From Shimia sp. R10_1 (lineage in GTDB: Bacteria; Pseudomonadota; Alphaproteobacteria; Rhodobacterales; Rhodobacteraceae): a stretch of DNA of 64,000 nucleotides. Under the pieces are notes generated by a model that had not been told where the DNA came from, did not search any database, and saw nothing but the letters and a program-made list of their open reading frames with translations. A program made the translations under genes and the position numbers. Each line of letters opens with the position of its first letter. The first letter of the stretch is position 1. The DNA lies in the NCBI RefSeq assembly GCF_017744095.1, contig NZ_JAGHQX010000001.1, positions 558,001 through 622,000 on the forward strand, given 5' to 3'. Of this stretch, positions 35,917-43,789 are shown one piece after another.

Positions 35917-36671
35917 TTGTGGCGCTGCCGATGTATGACCGCCCCGAAGTCGCGGCGGTCCATGATCGGCTTTGTCAGTTGTTTGTGGAGGCCTACGGTG
36001 ATGGGCCGCAAAGGCGCACAGATCCCAAAGATCTCTGGGCGCTGTGGCAAAACCCTGAACTGCTGCTTTCACAGACATGCGGCTATCCGCTCCGCAGATA
36101 TCTGAAAGGCAAGGTTGCGCTGATTGGCGCGCCTGATCACGGCATTTCAGAAGTGCCAGCGGGGCATTATTGCTCTGTGATCGTCACGCACACATCCCAT
36201 ATTGCGGCCCAAATTGCGGCTCAGTCGGACAACCCGATTGCGGCGCTTGATGGTGCGCGTATGGCCTACAATGAAGCGCTGTCGCAATCCGGCTGGGCCG
36301 CCCCCTGGCAGCACTTCAAACAAGCCTCCGTCCGAATCGGGCCACGTCTGCAAAGCGGCTCCCATCGAATATCCGCTCAAATGGTTGCTCGGGGCGACGC
36401 CGATTTTGCGGCTCTCGATGTTATCAGTTGGAAGTTGATGCAACGTCATGATGCTTTCGCCAGCGCGCTCGTGGCCGTGGCACAGACCGCGCCAACACCA
36501 GCTTTACCATTTATCTCCGCCGCTTACAGAGACGTCAGCCCTATATTTTTCGCACTAGACAAGGCGATTGCGGCGCTTTCGCCCTCAGAGCAGGCGGAAT
36601 TGATGCTCAAAGGGCTGGTGAACATCGCGCAAAGCTCTTATGACGCTGTGCCAAATCCGCCCAGTCCATGA
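35913..36671 (+). CDS. PhnD-like phosphate/phosphonate-binding-type protein without signal peptide
   Basis: 252 residues. The text MIVALPMYDRPEVAAVHDRLCQLFVEAYGDG, then LLLSQTCGYPLRRYLKGKVALIGAP and the central AALDGARMAYNEALSQSGWAAPWQHF are typical of the phosphate/phosphite/phosphonate-binding PBP2 family (PhnD), but no signal peptide is present, so the product should stay cytoplasmic. Such proteins may be soluble binding proteins or fragments of sensory proteins. Coupled to the TerB gene by ATGA. What it binds is not predictable from sequence. Confidence 0.75.
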   Translation: MIVALPMYDRPEVAAVHDRLCQLFVEAYGDGPQRRTDPKDLWALWQNPELLLSQTCGYPLRRYLKGKVALIGAPDHGISEVPAGHYCSVIVTHTSHIAAQIAAQSDNPIAALDGARMAYNEALSQSGWAAPWQHFKQASVRIGPRLQSGSHRISAQMVARGDADFAALDVISWKLMQRHDAFASALVAVAQTAPTPALPFISAAYRDVSPIFFALDKAIAALSPSEQAELMLKGLVNIAQSSYDAVPNPPSP

Positions 36672-36799
36672 CCAAATGGTCAGCTGTGCGGTACAAAACG
36701 TCAGCCATGGCGTCTCAACCGTCCTTTTGGAAGTTGCATTTGCGCAAATTTTCATTCCTATTGGGGCACCAAGATCAACCCGATACTGATGGGGACACT

Positions 36800-37573
36800 G
36801 TGAGCGAAGCCACGCCCGTTCTGCAAATCCGCGACCTGCACAAAGCCTACGCCAATCTCGAAGTGATCAAAGGCGTGGATATCACCGCCCATCGCGGCGA
36901 TGTGGTGTCTCTGATCGGCTCTTCCGGGTCTGGCAAATCCACCATTTTGCGCTGCGCCAACCTGCTTGAGCACAGCCAGCAAGGTGACATCCTTTTTAAA
37001 GGAGAGCCCGTCAGCTGGAAAGGCGACGGCCACGCCCGCCAGCCCGCCGATCCCAAACAGGTGCTGCGCATTCGCACCAACCTGTCCATGGTGTTTCAGC
37101 AATTCAATCTCTGGTCTCACATGACCATCCTGCAAAACGTGATGGAAGCACCAATCACCGTGCTCGGCCGTGACCGCGCAGAGGTTGAAGAGGCCGCACA
37201 TGCCTATCTCAACAAGGTGGGCATTGCGGACAAACATGACGCCTACCCCGCGCAGCTGTCCGGCGGCCAGCAACAGCGCGCCGCCATTGCCCGCGCGCTG
37301 GCGATGGAGCCCGAAGCGCTGCTGTTTGACGAACCCACCTCTGCACTTGACCCAGAGCTTGAGCAGGAAGTTGTGCGCGTGATCAAAGCCCTGGCCGAAG
37401 AAGGCCGCACCATGATGATCGTGACCCACGACATGAAAATGGCCCGCGACGTGTCAGACCACGTGGTGTTCCTGCATCAGGGGCTGATCGAAGAACAAGG
37501 CGCGCCAGACGAGTTGTTTGGCAATCCGAAATCCGAACGGTTGAAACAGTTTTTGTCTTCAACCGCGGCATAA
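36800..37573 (+). CDS. Amino-acid-type ABC transporter, ATP-binding subunit
   Basis: 257 residues, HisP/ArtP/GlnQ class. Walker A GSSGSGKSTILRC, Q-loop VFQQFNLWSHMT, signature LSGGQQQRAAIARAL, Walker B LLFDEPTSALDP and H-loop VTHDM. The insertion SWKGDGHARQPADPKQVL near residue 75 is of the type in HisP/octopine-nopaline transporters. I prefer a GTG start at 36800 because GGGGA lies just before it and the protein then starts with EATPVLQIRDLHKAY; an ATG at 36668 overlaps the previous stop (ATGA) but would add 44 non-homologous residues. First gene of the importer operon. Confidence 0.9.
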   Translation: MSEATPVLQIRDLHKAYANLEVIKGVDITAHRGDVVSLIGSSGSGKSTILRCANLLEHSQQGDILFKGEPVSWKGDGHARQPADPKQVLRIRTNLSMVFQQFNLWSHMTILQNVMEAPITVLGRDRAEVEEAAHAYLNKVGIADKHDAYPAQLSGGQQQRAAIARALAMEPEALLFDEPTSALDPELEQEVVRVIKALAEEGRTMMIVTHDMKMARDVSDHVVFLHQGLIEEQGAPDELFGNPKSERLKQFLSSTAA

Positions 37574-37612
37574 TCAATCAACAAAGATCAACTATCCATA
37601 GGGAGCAACACT

Positions 37613-38320
37613 ATGAACAAACTGATCCTGAGCACCGCCGCACTGGCGCTGACCGCAGGCTTCGCCATGGCGGACACCGTTCGTCTGGGTACCGAGGGCG
37701 CCTACCCTCCCTACAACTTCATCAACGATGCCGGTGAAATCGACGGCTTTGAGCGTGAGTTGGGCGACGAGCTCTGCGCACGTGCAGAGCTGACATGCGA
37801 GTGGGTCACCAACGACTGGGACAGCATCATCCCGAACCTGCAGTCCGGCAACTACGACGCCATCATTGCGGGCATGTCCATCACCGATGAGCGCGAAGAA
37901 ACCATGGACTTCACCCAGGGCTACACCCAGCCTTCGCCCTCCTCCTACGCCGCACTCTCTGCGGATGTGGATGTGAAGACTGCCGTTGTCGCGGCCCAGA
38001 CCGGCACCATTCAGTCCGATCACGTGGCCACCACTGGTGCCACTCTGGTGGAATTCCCAACTCCTGATGAAACCGTCGCAGCTGTGAACGCAGGCGAAGT
38101 GGACGCGGTTCTCGCGGACAAAGACTACCTCGCGCCAATCGTGGGTGAAACCGACCTGACCTTCATCGAAGACGTCTACCTCGGCGGCGGCATCGGCATG
38201 GCGTTCCGTGAATCTGATGACGAGCTGCGCGGCAAGTTTGACGCGGCCATCGCCACCATGAAAGCCGACGGCACGCTCAACGCGCTGCTTGAGAAATGGG
38301 AAATCGAAGGCCAGTTCTAA
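37613..38320 (+). CDS. ABC transporter periplasmic substrate-binding protein (SBP family 3)
   Basis: 235 residues with signal peptide MNKLILSTAALALTAGFAMA. Mature start DTVRLGTEGAYPPYNFIND and GNYDAIIAGMSITDEREETMDFT are hallmarks of polar-amino-acid binding proteins; lobe II contains VDAVLADKDYLAPIV. The short length is normal for the His/Lys/Arg/Orn family. Ribosome site GGGAG. Substrate is unknown; the neighbouring gamma-glutamyl ligases suggest a diamine or basic amino acid. Followed by a terminator-like hairpin before the permease genes. Confidence 0.92.
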   Translation: MNKLILSTAALALTAGFAMADTVRLGTEGAYPPYNFINDAGEIDGFERELGDELCARAELTCEWVTNDWDSIIPNLQSGNYDAIIAGMSITDEREETMDFTQGYTQPSPSSYAALSADVDVKTAVVAAQTGTIQSDHVATTGATLVEFPTPDETVAAVNAGEVDAVLADKDYLAPIVGETDLTFIEDVYLGGGIGMAFRESDDELRGKFDAAIATMKADGTLNALLEKWEIEGQF

Positions 38321-38344
38321 GCCTCCTGTTTCATCTAAAACACG

Positions 38345-38368
38345 AAGGGGGGCGGCTGCCCCCCTTTT
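38345..38368 (+). terminator. Attenuator after the substrate-binding protein gene
   Basis: Stem AAGGGGGGC/GCCCCCCTT with a 4-base GGCT loop, then TTCC. Leaky termination here would yield more binding protein than permease, the same layout as in the TRAP cluster. Confidence 0.8.
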
Positions 38369-38415
38369 CCAATCCCGCACAAAGAGAGCCACAGGCCCTC
38401 TTTTGCTAGAACCAA

Positions 38416-39318
38416 ATGAGGCCAGCCATTTTTGCCTTTTGCTCAGATCCCTCTGTCCTAGACAGTCTGCCCTGGCTCAGCTGCTATCTCACCACCGGGA
38501 AGCACATGGCCTTTTACGCCTCTTTTGGCACCGTCCTCTTGCTGCTCGCTGTGACCGCGCCCACCGCGCTGGCCTTTGGTCTAGGGGGCGCCATGGCCGC
38601 CCGCGCGCGCTTCTTCCTGCTGCGCTGGTTTGGCAAAGCCTATATCGCGATTGTGCGCGGCGTGCCGGACATTGCCTTCTTCCTGTTCTTCGTGATTGCT
38701 CTGGATCAGGGCATCGAATGGCTGCGCCACAAGGTGAAATGCCCCGACTGGTCCGAACCGATCCGCCAAGGAAACGAGTTCCTGGTCTGTGACATCGCCA
38801 AAATGCCGCTCAGCACCTCGCCGCAATGGGTGCATGAGATTTACGGCTTCTGGGTCGCGGTCTTCACCTTTGCCATCGTCTTTGGTGCTTTTGCCGCCAA
38901 TGTGCTGTTTGGCGCCATGAACGCCGTCCCGCGCCCGCAGCTGGAAACCGCAGAGGCCTATGGCATGACCCCGCGCCAGACCTTCTGGCGCATCCTGCTG
39001 CCACAAATGTGGATCTACGCCCTGCCCGGTCTGTCCAACCTATGGATGGTGCTGATCAAGGCCACGCCACTCCTGTTCCTGCTCGGTGTCGAAGACATCG
39101 TCTACTGGGCCCGTGATCTGGGGGCGTCCAAAACCGCCCGCTTCACCGACTACCCGCATGGCGACTGGCGGATGTGGTATTTCCTCGCGCTCCTGATCTT
39201 CTACCTCCTGTTCACGCGGGTCTCTGAAATCGCCCTGGGCCGCCTAACCAAACGCCTCTCCCACGGCCAGGCCACATTGGATGGCGAAGCCCAACGCAAA
39301 GCAGGGAGCGCCGCATGA
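38416..39318 (+). CDS. Amino-acid ABC transporter permease (HisQ/M-type)
   Basis: 300 residues with about five to six helices: MAFYASFGTVLLLLAVTAPTALAFGLGGAMAA and FWVAVFTFAIVFGAFAANVLFGAMNAVPRPQLETAEAYGMTPRQTFWRILLPQMWIYALPG. The latter is the EAA loop (AEAYGM--FWRILLPQ), which docks the ATPase. An unusual polar insertion between helices (RHKVKCPDWSEPIRQGNEFLVCDIAKMPLS, split over two Cys) sits after IALDQGIEWL. Inner membrane. Overlaps the second permease by four bases (ATGA). Confidence 0.9.
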   Translation: MRPAIFAFCSDPSVLDSLPWLSCYLTTGKHMAFYASFGTVLLLLAVTAPTALAFGLGGAMAARARFFLLRWFGKAYIAIVRGVPDIAFFLFFVIALDQGIEWLRHKVKCPDWSEPIRQGNEFLVCDIAKMPLSTSPQWVHEIYGFWVAVFTFAIVFGAFAANVLFGAMNAVPRPQLETAEAYGMTPRQTFWRILLPQMWIYALPGLSNLWMVLIKATPLLFLLGVEDIVYWARDLGASKTARFTDYPHGDWRMWYFLALLIFYLLFTRVSEIALGRLTKRLSHGQATLDGEAQRKAGSAA

Positions 39319-40121
39319 GCTGTATTGAAACCATTCAGGCCTATGCCTTCCGCTCTCTTGGCTATGGCGAGCGCCTGCTGCCGCGCAGCGATTTCACCTT
39401 GTGTGAACACTTCACGCTGATCGGCTCCGGCATGATCTGGAATGTCTACTACGGCGTTCTGGCGGTGATGTCCGGCTTCCTCTTTGCCAACCTCTTGGCG
39501 GTGGCGAAGAACTCCGACAACAGACTGGCCCGCAAACCGGCGGAATGGTTCATCTTCCTCTTCCGGGGCAGCCCGCTGTTCATCCAATTCTTCTTTGGCT
39601 ACTTCCTGTTTTTGTCGCTGAAAGGGGTTTCGCCCGTTTTCAACCCGCTGTCCTCTGCGGCACTGGGCGCGCTGATCGTGCTGTTCCTGAACACCTCCGC
39701 CTACTCGGCAGAGATCTTCTACGGCGCGCTCCGCTCCATCCCCAAGGGCGATGTGGAGGCGGCAGACGCCTATGGCTTCACCGGTTGGTACCGGTACCGC
39801 CGGATCATGTTCCCAACCATGATGCGTCTGGCGTGGCCCGCCTACACCAACGAGGCGATCTTTCTGTTCCATGCCACAACGCTGGTGTTCTTCTCCGGCT
39901 TCCCAGCATGGCGGCAACAAGGCGATGCGCTTTATTACGCGAACTACTTCGCAGACAAGACCTACAACCCCTTCGTGCCCTACCCCATTCTGGCGCTCTA
40001 CTTCATCCTGCTGACGCTGGTGATCATCTGGGGCTTTGGTATCGTCAATCGCCGCCTGAATCGGCACCTGCCACAAAATGCGGCACCAAAGCTGCGCATC
40101 CGGCCAAACCTCATTCGCTGA
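39315..40121 (+). CDS. Amino-acid ABC transporter permease (HisM/Q-type)
   Basis: 268 residues with a long N-terminal part before the first helix and an EAA loop GDVEAADAYGFTGWYRYRRIMFPTMMRLAWPAYTNE. FRGSPLFIQFFFGYFLFL is the conserved RGTP-like segment of amino-acid permeases (HisMQ family). Together with the first permease it forms the heterodimeric channel. Ends with a soluble tail KLRIRPNLIR. Coupled to the first permease by ATGA. Confidence 0.9.
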   Translation: MSCIETIQAYAFRSLGYGERLLPRSDFTLCEHFTLIGSGMIWNVYYGVLAVMSGFLFANLLAVAKNSDNRLARKPAEWFIFLFRGSPLFIQFFFGYFLFLSLKGVSPVFNPLSSAALGALIVLFLNTSAYSAEIFYGALRSIPKGDVEAADAYGFTGWYRYRRIMFPTMMRLAWPAYTNEAIFLFHATTLVFFSGFPAWRQQGDALYYANYFADKTYNPFVPYPILALYFILLTLVIIWGFGIVNRRLNRHLPQNAAPKLRIRPNLIR

Positions 40122-40154
40122 GTCGCCCGCGCGCCTTTTGCAAAAATCCCGTTG

Positions 40155-40188
40155 CGCCCGCCCCTTATAAGGCGGGCGTTGCTGTATT
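40155..40188 (+). terminator. Probable terminator of the ABC importer operon
   Basis: 8-bp stem CGCCCGCC/GGCGGGCG with an 8-base CCTTATAA loop, followed by TTGCTGTATTTT. The T tract is interrupted. Confidence 0.6.
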
Positions 40189-40271
40189 TTCTCCACCGTC
40201 GTGTTACAGACGCAATACCGACGCGATACCGACACCACGAGAAATCGCTGGACAAGCCGCGCAACGGCAAA

Positions 40272-40291
40272 GATAATTTGATCAAATTATC
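40272..40291. promoter_or_regulatory. Operator-like palindrome before the first gamma-glutamyl ligase gene
   Basis: A 20-bp perfect palindrome GATAATTTGATCAAATTATC, 14 bases before the gene start. Its core ATTTGATCAAAT recurs at 41659-41670, ahead of the amidotransferase gene. The regulator that binds it is not encoded in the window. Confidence 0.75.
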
Positions 40292-40305
40292 CAAGCAGGT
40301 ACTCC

Positions 40306-41622
40306 ATGGACAGCGCGCTCCCTTCCACTCTTCGCATTGCCGCCATCGATCTGAACGGTCAATTACGTGGCAAACGCATCCCTTCGGAGCATGAAGCCAA
40401 ACTTGCCAAAGGCGGCGCACGTCTGCCGATTTCGGCCCTCAACCTCGACATCTGGGGCTGTGACATCGACGACAGCCCATTGGTGTTTGAAAGCGGCGAT
40501 CAGGATGGCATCCTAACCCCAAGCACACGTGGTGCAGTGCCCATGCCTTGGCTCTCCACCGCCTCTTCCCTTACACTGATGCAAATGCTGCAAGAGGACG
40601 GCGCGCCATATCTCGGCGAACCGATGGCCGCCCTATCAGAGGTCCTGTCCCGCTTTGATGCCCGCGGCTGGACGGTGATGGCAGCCACGGAAATGGAATT
40701 TACACTGGTGGATGACAAGGGGGAGGCCCTGCACCCGCCCCACAGCCCGCGCGACAGTCGTCGTCTGGCAGCCAGCGAAGTGCTGTCCGTGGATGAACTC
40801 GACAGTTTTGACGCGCTGTTCAGCGAAATCTACAACGGCGCAACCGCCATGGGCATCCCCTTGCAGACCATGACCTGCGAAAGTGGCATCGGCCAGTTTG
40901 AGGTCACGCTCAACCACCAGCCCGCCATGAAGGCCGCACAGGACGCCTTGCTGATCAAGCAACTGATCCGCGCAACCGCCAGAAAACATGGGGTTGCCGC
41001 CACTTTCATGGCCAAACCCTATGCTGACGACGCCGGAAATGGCATGCATGTCCATTTCTCCGTTGTGGATAAAACAGGCGCCAATGTGTTTGACGATGGC
41101 AGCGCCGAAGGATCAGACCTCTTGCGCCATGCCGTCGCCGGTTGTCTCGCCGCGATGCGCGCCTCAACCCTGATCTTCGCGCCTCATGGCCCCTCTTATG
41201 ACCGCTTTGCGCCGGGTGCGCATGCGCCCACCTCGGTCTGCTGGGGCTATGAAAACCGCACCGCCGCGCTGCGCATTCCCGGTGGTTCCCCTGCGGCCCG
41301 GCGCATCGAACATCGCGTTGCAGGCGGGGATGTGAACCCTGTCCTGATGCTGGCCTCGGTGCTCTCCGCAGCATTCGTCGGCATCGAAGAGAGCATGACC
41401 CCACCGGCTCCTGTGGTCGGCAACGCATACGCCCAAGAGCAACCGCAGCTGGCTGAAAGCTGGGAGGCAGCCATCGACCTCTTTGAACAGGATGCCTTCA
41501 TCGCCCGATGCCTGCCTGCCGAGCTGATACGCAATCTGGTGATGACCAAGCGCCAGGAACTGCGCAAGCTCGCCGACATCCCCACAGAGCAACACTGGCA
41601 AACCTATCTGGAACGTGTATGA
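40306..41622 (+). CDS. Glutamine-synthetase-like gamma-glutamyl-amine ligase (PuuA type)
   Basis: 438 residues of the GS superfamily. It keeps the catalytic GS folds: TEMEFTLVDD (metal Glu), CESGIGQFEVTLNHQPAM, FMAKPYADDAGNGMHVHFSV (ATP/metal HxH) and SVCWGYENRTAALRIPGGSPAARRIEHR. The adenylylation motif NLYDLP of GlnA is absent. Such enzymes glutamylate putrescine or other amines with ATP. An N-terminal segment IAAIDLNGQLRGKRIP resembles the family start. It sits between an ABC importer and PuuB-like oxidase, which supports amine catabolism; the substrate is not known. Probably not methylamine-specific GmaS. Confidence 0.85.
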   Translation: MDSALPSTLRIAAIDLNGQLRGKRIPSEHEAKLAKGGARLPISALNLDIWGCDIDDSPLVFESGDQDGILTPSTRGAVPMPWLSTASSLTLMQMLQEDGAPYLGEPMAALSEVLSRFDARGWTVMAATEMEFTLVDDKGEALHPPHSPRDSRRLAASEVLSVDELDSFDALFSEIYNGATAMGIPLQTMTCESGIGQFEVTLNHQPAMKAAQDALLIKQLIRATARKHGVAATFMAKPYADDAGNGMHVHFSVVDKTGANVFDDGSAEGSDLLRHAVAGCLAAMRASTLIFAPHGPSYDRFAPGAHAPTSVCWGYENRTAALRIPGGSPAARRIEHRVAGGDVNPVLMLASVLSAAFVGIEESMTPPAPVVGNAYAQEQPQLAESWEAAIDLFEQDAFIARCLPAELIRNLVMTKRQELRKLADIPTEQHWQTYLERV

Positions 41623-41656
41623 CAGGCTTGCGCGACGCCCATGGCGACGCTACGGT

Positions 41657-41672
41657 AAATTTGATCAAATTT
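41657..41672. promoter_or_regulatory. Operator-like palindrome before the amidotransferase gene
   Basis: A 16-bp perfect palindrome AAATTTGATCAAATTT nine bases before the start of the amidotransferase gene. It shares the ATTTGATCAAAT core of the palindrome at 40272-40291 and likely binds the same repressor. Confidence 0.72.
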
Positions 41673-41680
41673 GGTGACCC

Positions 41681-42364
41681 ATGAAAATCGGCATTTTGCT
41701 CACCGGACACACTCCCGATGAGCTCGCACCCCACTACGGCAACTACATCGAGATGTTCAAAACCCTGCTCTCCGGACAGGATTTTGAGTTCGCAGGCTAC
41801 AAAGTGGTCGATGGTGAATTTCCCGCATCGGTTGAAGAGTGCGACGGCTGGCTGATCACCGGATCCAAACACGGAGTCTATGAAGATCACGATTGGATTC
41901 CCCCGCTGGAGGATTTCATTCGCGAGGCGGTCACGCTCAATATTCCCATGGTCGGCGTCTGCTTCGGCCATCAAATCATTGCACAAGCACTGGGTGGGAA
42001 AGTCGAGAAATTTGAAGGCGGCTGGGCCGTTGGCCGCCAGACCTATGACTTCGCAGGAACAGATATCCCACTGAATGCCTGGCATCAGGATCAGGTGGTC
42101 GAGCTTGCGCCCGGCGCTGTGACCATTGCCACCAATGATTTCTGCAAACATGCGGCCATCCTCTATGGCGACCGCGCTCTGACCGTGCAGGCACACCCTG
42201 AGTTTTCCGCGGATTTTGTGGACGGACTGATCAACACACGCGGCCGTGGCGTGGTGCCAGAAGAGGTGCTCGAAGCCGCCATCGACGAGCTCGATGAACC
42301 CACGGCCAGCCAAACAATCGCAGATCAATTCGCTGACTTCTTCCGCCAAGAGAGACCCCGATGA
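41681..42364 (+). CDS. Class I glutamine amidotransferase-like protein (gamma-Glu-amide hydrolase candidate)
   Basis: 227 residues, a free-standing class I amidotransferase related to the N-terminal domain of GuaA. Nucleophile Cys in MVGVCFGHQIIAQALGG and His/Glu in ALTVQAHPEF. No synthetase domain is fused. In the E. coli Puu pathway PuuD, a C26 peptidase with a similar fold, removes the gamma-glutamyl group from gamma-Glu-GABA; this protein, encoded between two gamma-glutamyl ligases, probably does the same. Its stop and the next start overlap (ATGA). It is shorter than PuuD and not a close relative by eye, so the function is inferred. Confidence 0.82.
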   Translation: MKIGILLTGHTPDELAPHYGNYIEMFKTLLSGQDFEFAGYKVVDGEFPASVEECDGWLITGSKHGVYEDHDWIPPLEDFIREAVTLNIPMVGVCFGHQIIAQALGGKVEKFEGGWAVGRQTYDFAGTDIPLNAWHQDQVVELAPGAVTIATNDFCKHAAILYGDRALTVQAHPEFSADFVDGLINTRGRGVVPEEVLEAAIDELDEPTASQTIADQFADFFRQERPR

Positions 42365-43719
42365 CAGACTGGCTTTCCAAAACCCCTGATGCCGCCCGCG
42401 CCTATCTCGAAGGCCACCGGCTCGACGAAGTCGAATGTATCATCTCTGACCTTCCCGGCATCGCGCGCGGGAAGGCCGTTCCGGCCAGCAAATTTGCCCG
42501 CCAAGACTATTTTCACCTACCAGATTCCGTTTTTTATCAAACAATCACAGGGGATTGGGGCGAGGCTGCCGGCGACGAAGGTTTCATTGAGAAAGACATG
42601 ATCCTGCGTCCCGATTGGGACACCGCCACCGCCGCCCCCTGGACCGGGGATTGGACGCTTCAGGTCATTCACGACGCTTACAACACCGATGGCACGCCCG
42701 TGCCCTTCAGCCCGCGTAACGTGTTGAAAAGGGTGGTGGATCTCTACCACGCCAAGGGCTGGGAGCCGGTGGTCGCACCGGAAATGGAATTCTTTCTGGT
42801 CGCGCGGAATACGGATCCGGCGCAAAGCATCAAGCCTATGATGGGCCGCTCCGGCCGCCCTGCTGCTGCTCGTCAGGCTTACTCGATGACGGCTGTGGAC
42901 GAATTCGGCCCGGTGATTGATGACATCTACGACTTTGCCGAAGCGCAGGGTTTTGAGATCGACGGCATCACGCAGGAAGGCGGCGCCGGCCAGCTTGAAA
43001 TCAACATGGTCCACGGCGATCCAGTCAAACTGGCGGATGAGGTTTTCTACTTCAAACGCCTGATCCGCGAAGCGGCCCTGCGCCATGATTGCTACGCCAC
43101 TTTTATGGCAAAGCCGATCGCCGATGAGCCCGGCAGCGCCATGCACATCCACCATTCTGTGCTGGATAGAGAAACCGGTCAGAATATCTTTTCGGGGCCA
43201 CAGGGCGGCGACACAGACGCCTTCTTTCACTTCATCGCTGGCATGCAGAACCATCTGCCCGCCGCCATCGCCGTGCTTGCGCCCTATGTGAACTCCTACC
43301 GCCGCTACGTGCGCGATCACGCCGCGCCCATCAATCTGGAATGGGCCCGCGACAACCGCACCACCGGCATCCGTGTCCCGCTCTCCAGCCCCGAGGCCCG
43401 CCGCGTCGAAAACCGCATCGCCGGCATGGACTGCAACCCCTATCTCGGCATCGCTGCCTCCCTCGCCTGCGGATACCTGGGGTTGATCGAGCAGGAGCGC
43501 CCAGACAAGCAATTCAAGGGCGACGCCTATGACGGCGAAGAAGCGATTCCGCGCATTCTCGGCGGCGCACTGGACCTTTTTGACGAAGCAACCGCGTTGC
43601 ATGACGTGCTTGGGCCAGAATTCGCACGGGTCTATTCCATCGTGAAACGCACAGAATACGAAGAGTTCCTCGCCGTAATCTCGCCATGGGAACGCGAGCA
43701 CCTGCTTCTAAACGTATGA
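42361..43719 (+). CDS. Glutamine-synthetase-like gamma-glutamyl-amine ligase, second copy
   Basis: 452 residues with the GS catalytic blocks PEMEFFLVARNTDP, TQEGGAGQLEINMVHGDPV, YATFMAKPIADEPGSAMHIHHSVLD and NLEWARDNRTTGIRVPLSSPEARRVENRIAGMDCNPYL. Like the first copy it has no adenylylation loop. The two copies differ in length and in many active-site-flanking residues, so they probably accept different amines or act in series. In this clade PuuA-like enzymes begin ISDLPGIARGKAVPA, visible at about residues 30-45. Coupled by ATGA to the amidotransferase gene and followed by the FAD oxidase gene 70 bases later. Confidence 0.88.
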   Translation: MTDWLSKTPDAARAYLEGHRLDEVECIISDLPGIARGKAVPASKFARQDYFHLPDSVFYQTITGDWGEAAGDEGFIEKDMILRPDWDTATAAPWTGDWTLQVIHDAYNTDGTPVPFSPRNVLKRVVDLYHAKGWEPVVAPEMEFFLVARNTDPAQSIKPMMGRSGRPAAARQAYSMTAVDEFGPVIDDIYDFAEAQGFEIDGITQEGGAGQLEINMVHGDPVKLADEVFYFKRLIREAALRHDCYATFMAKPIADEPGSAMHIHHSVLDRETGQNIFSGPQGGDTDAFFHFIAGMQNHLPAAIAVLAPYVNSYRRYVRDHAAPINLEWARDNRTTGIRVPLSSPEARRVENRIAGMDCNPYLGIAASLACGYLGLIEQERPDKQFKGDAYDGEEAIPRILGGALDLFDEATALHDVLGPEFARVYSIVKRTEYEEFLAVISPWEREHLLLNV

Positions 43720-43726
43720 TTTTAAC

Positions 43727-43779
43727 GCCGCCTGAAAGGCGGCATTGCCTCCGGCGGGGATATTTAAGGCAAGAGGAAA
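43727..43779 (+). repeat. Hairpin and recurrent intergenic motif before the FAD oxidase
   Basis: A hairpin GCCGCCT/AGGCGGC (43727-43743), then TTGCCTCCGGCGGG and a 22-base motif (43758-43779) that starts GGATATTTA and ends GCAAGAGGAAA. The motif matches, with one change, the reversed copy at 14961-14982. Its AGAGGAAA also lies where a ribosome site for the oxidase gene would be. Confidence 0.65.
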
Positions 43780-43789
43780 CAGACACGAC

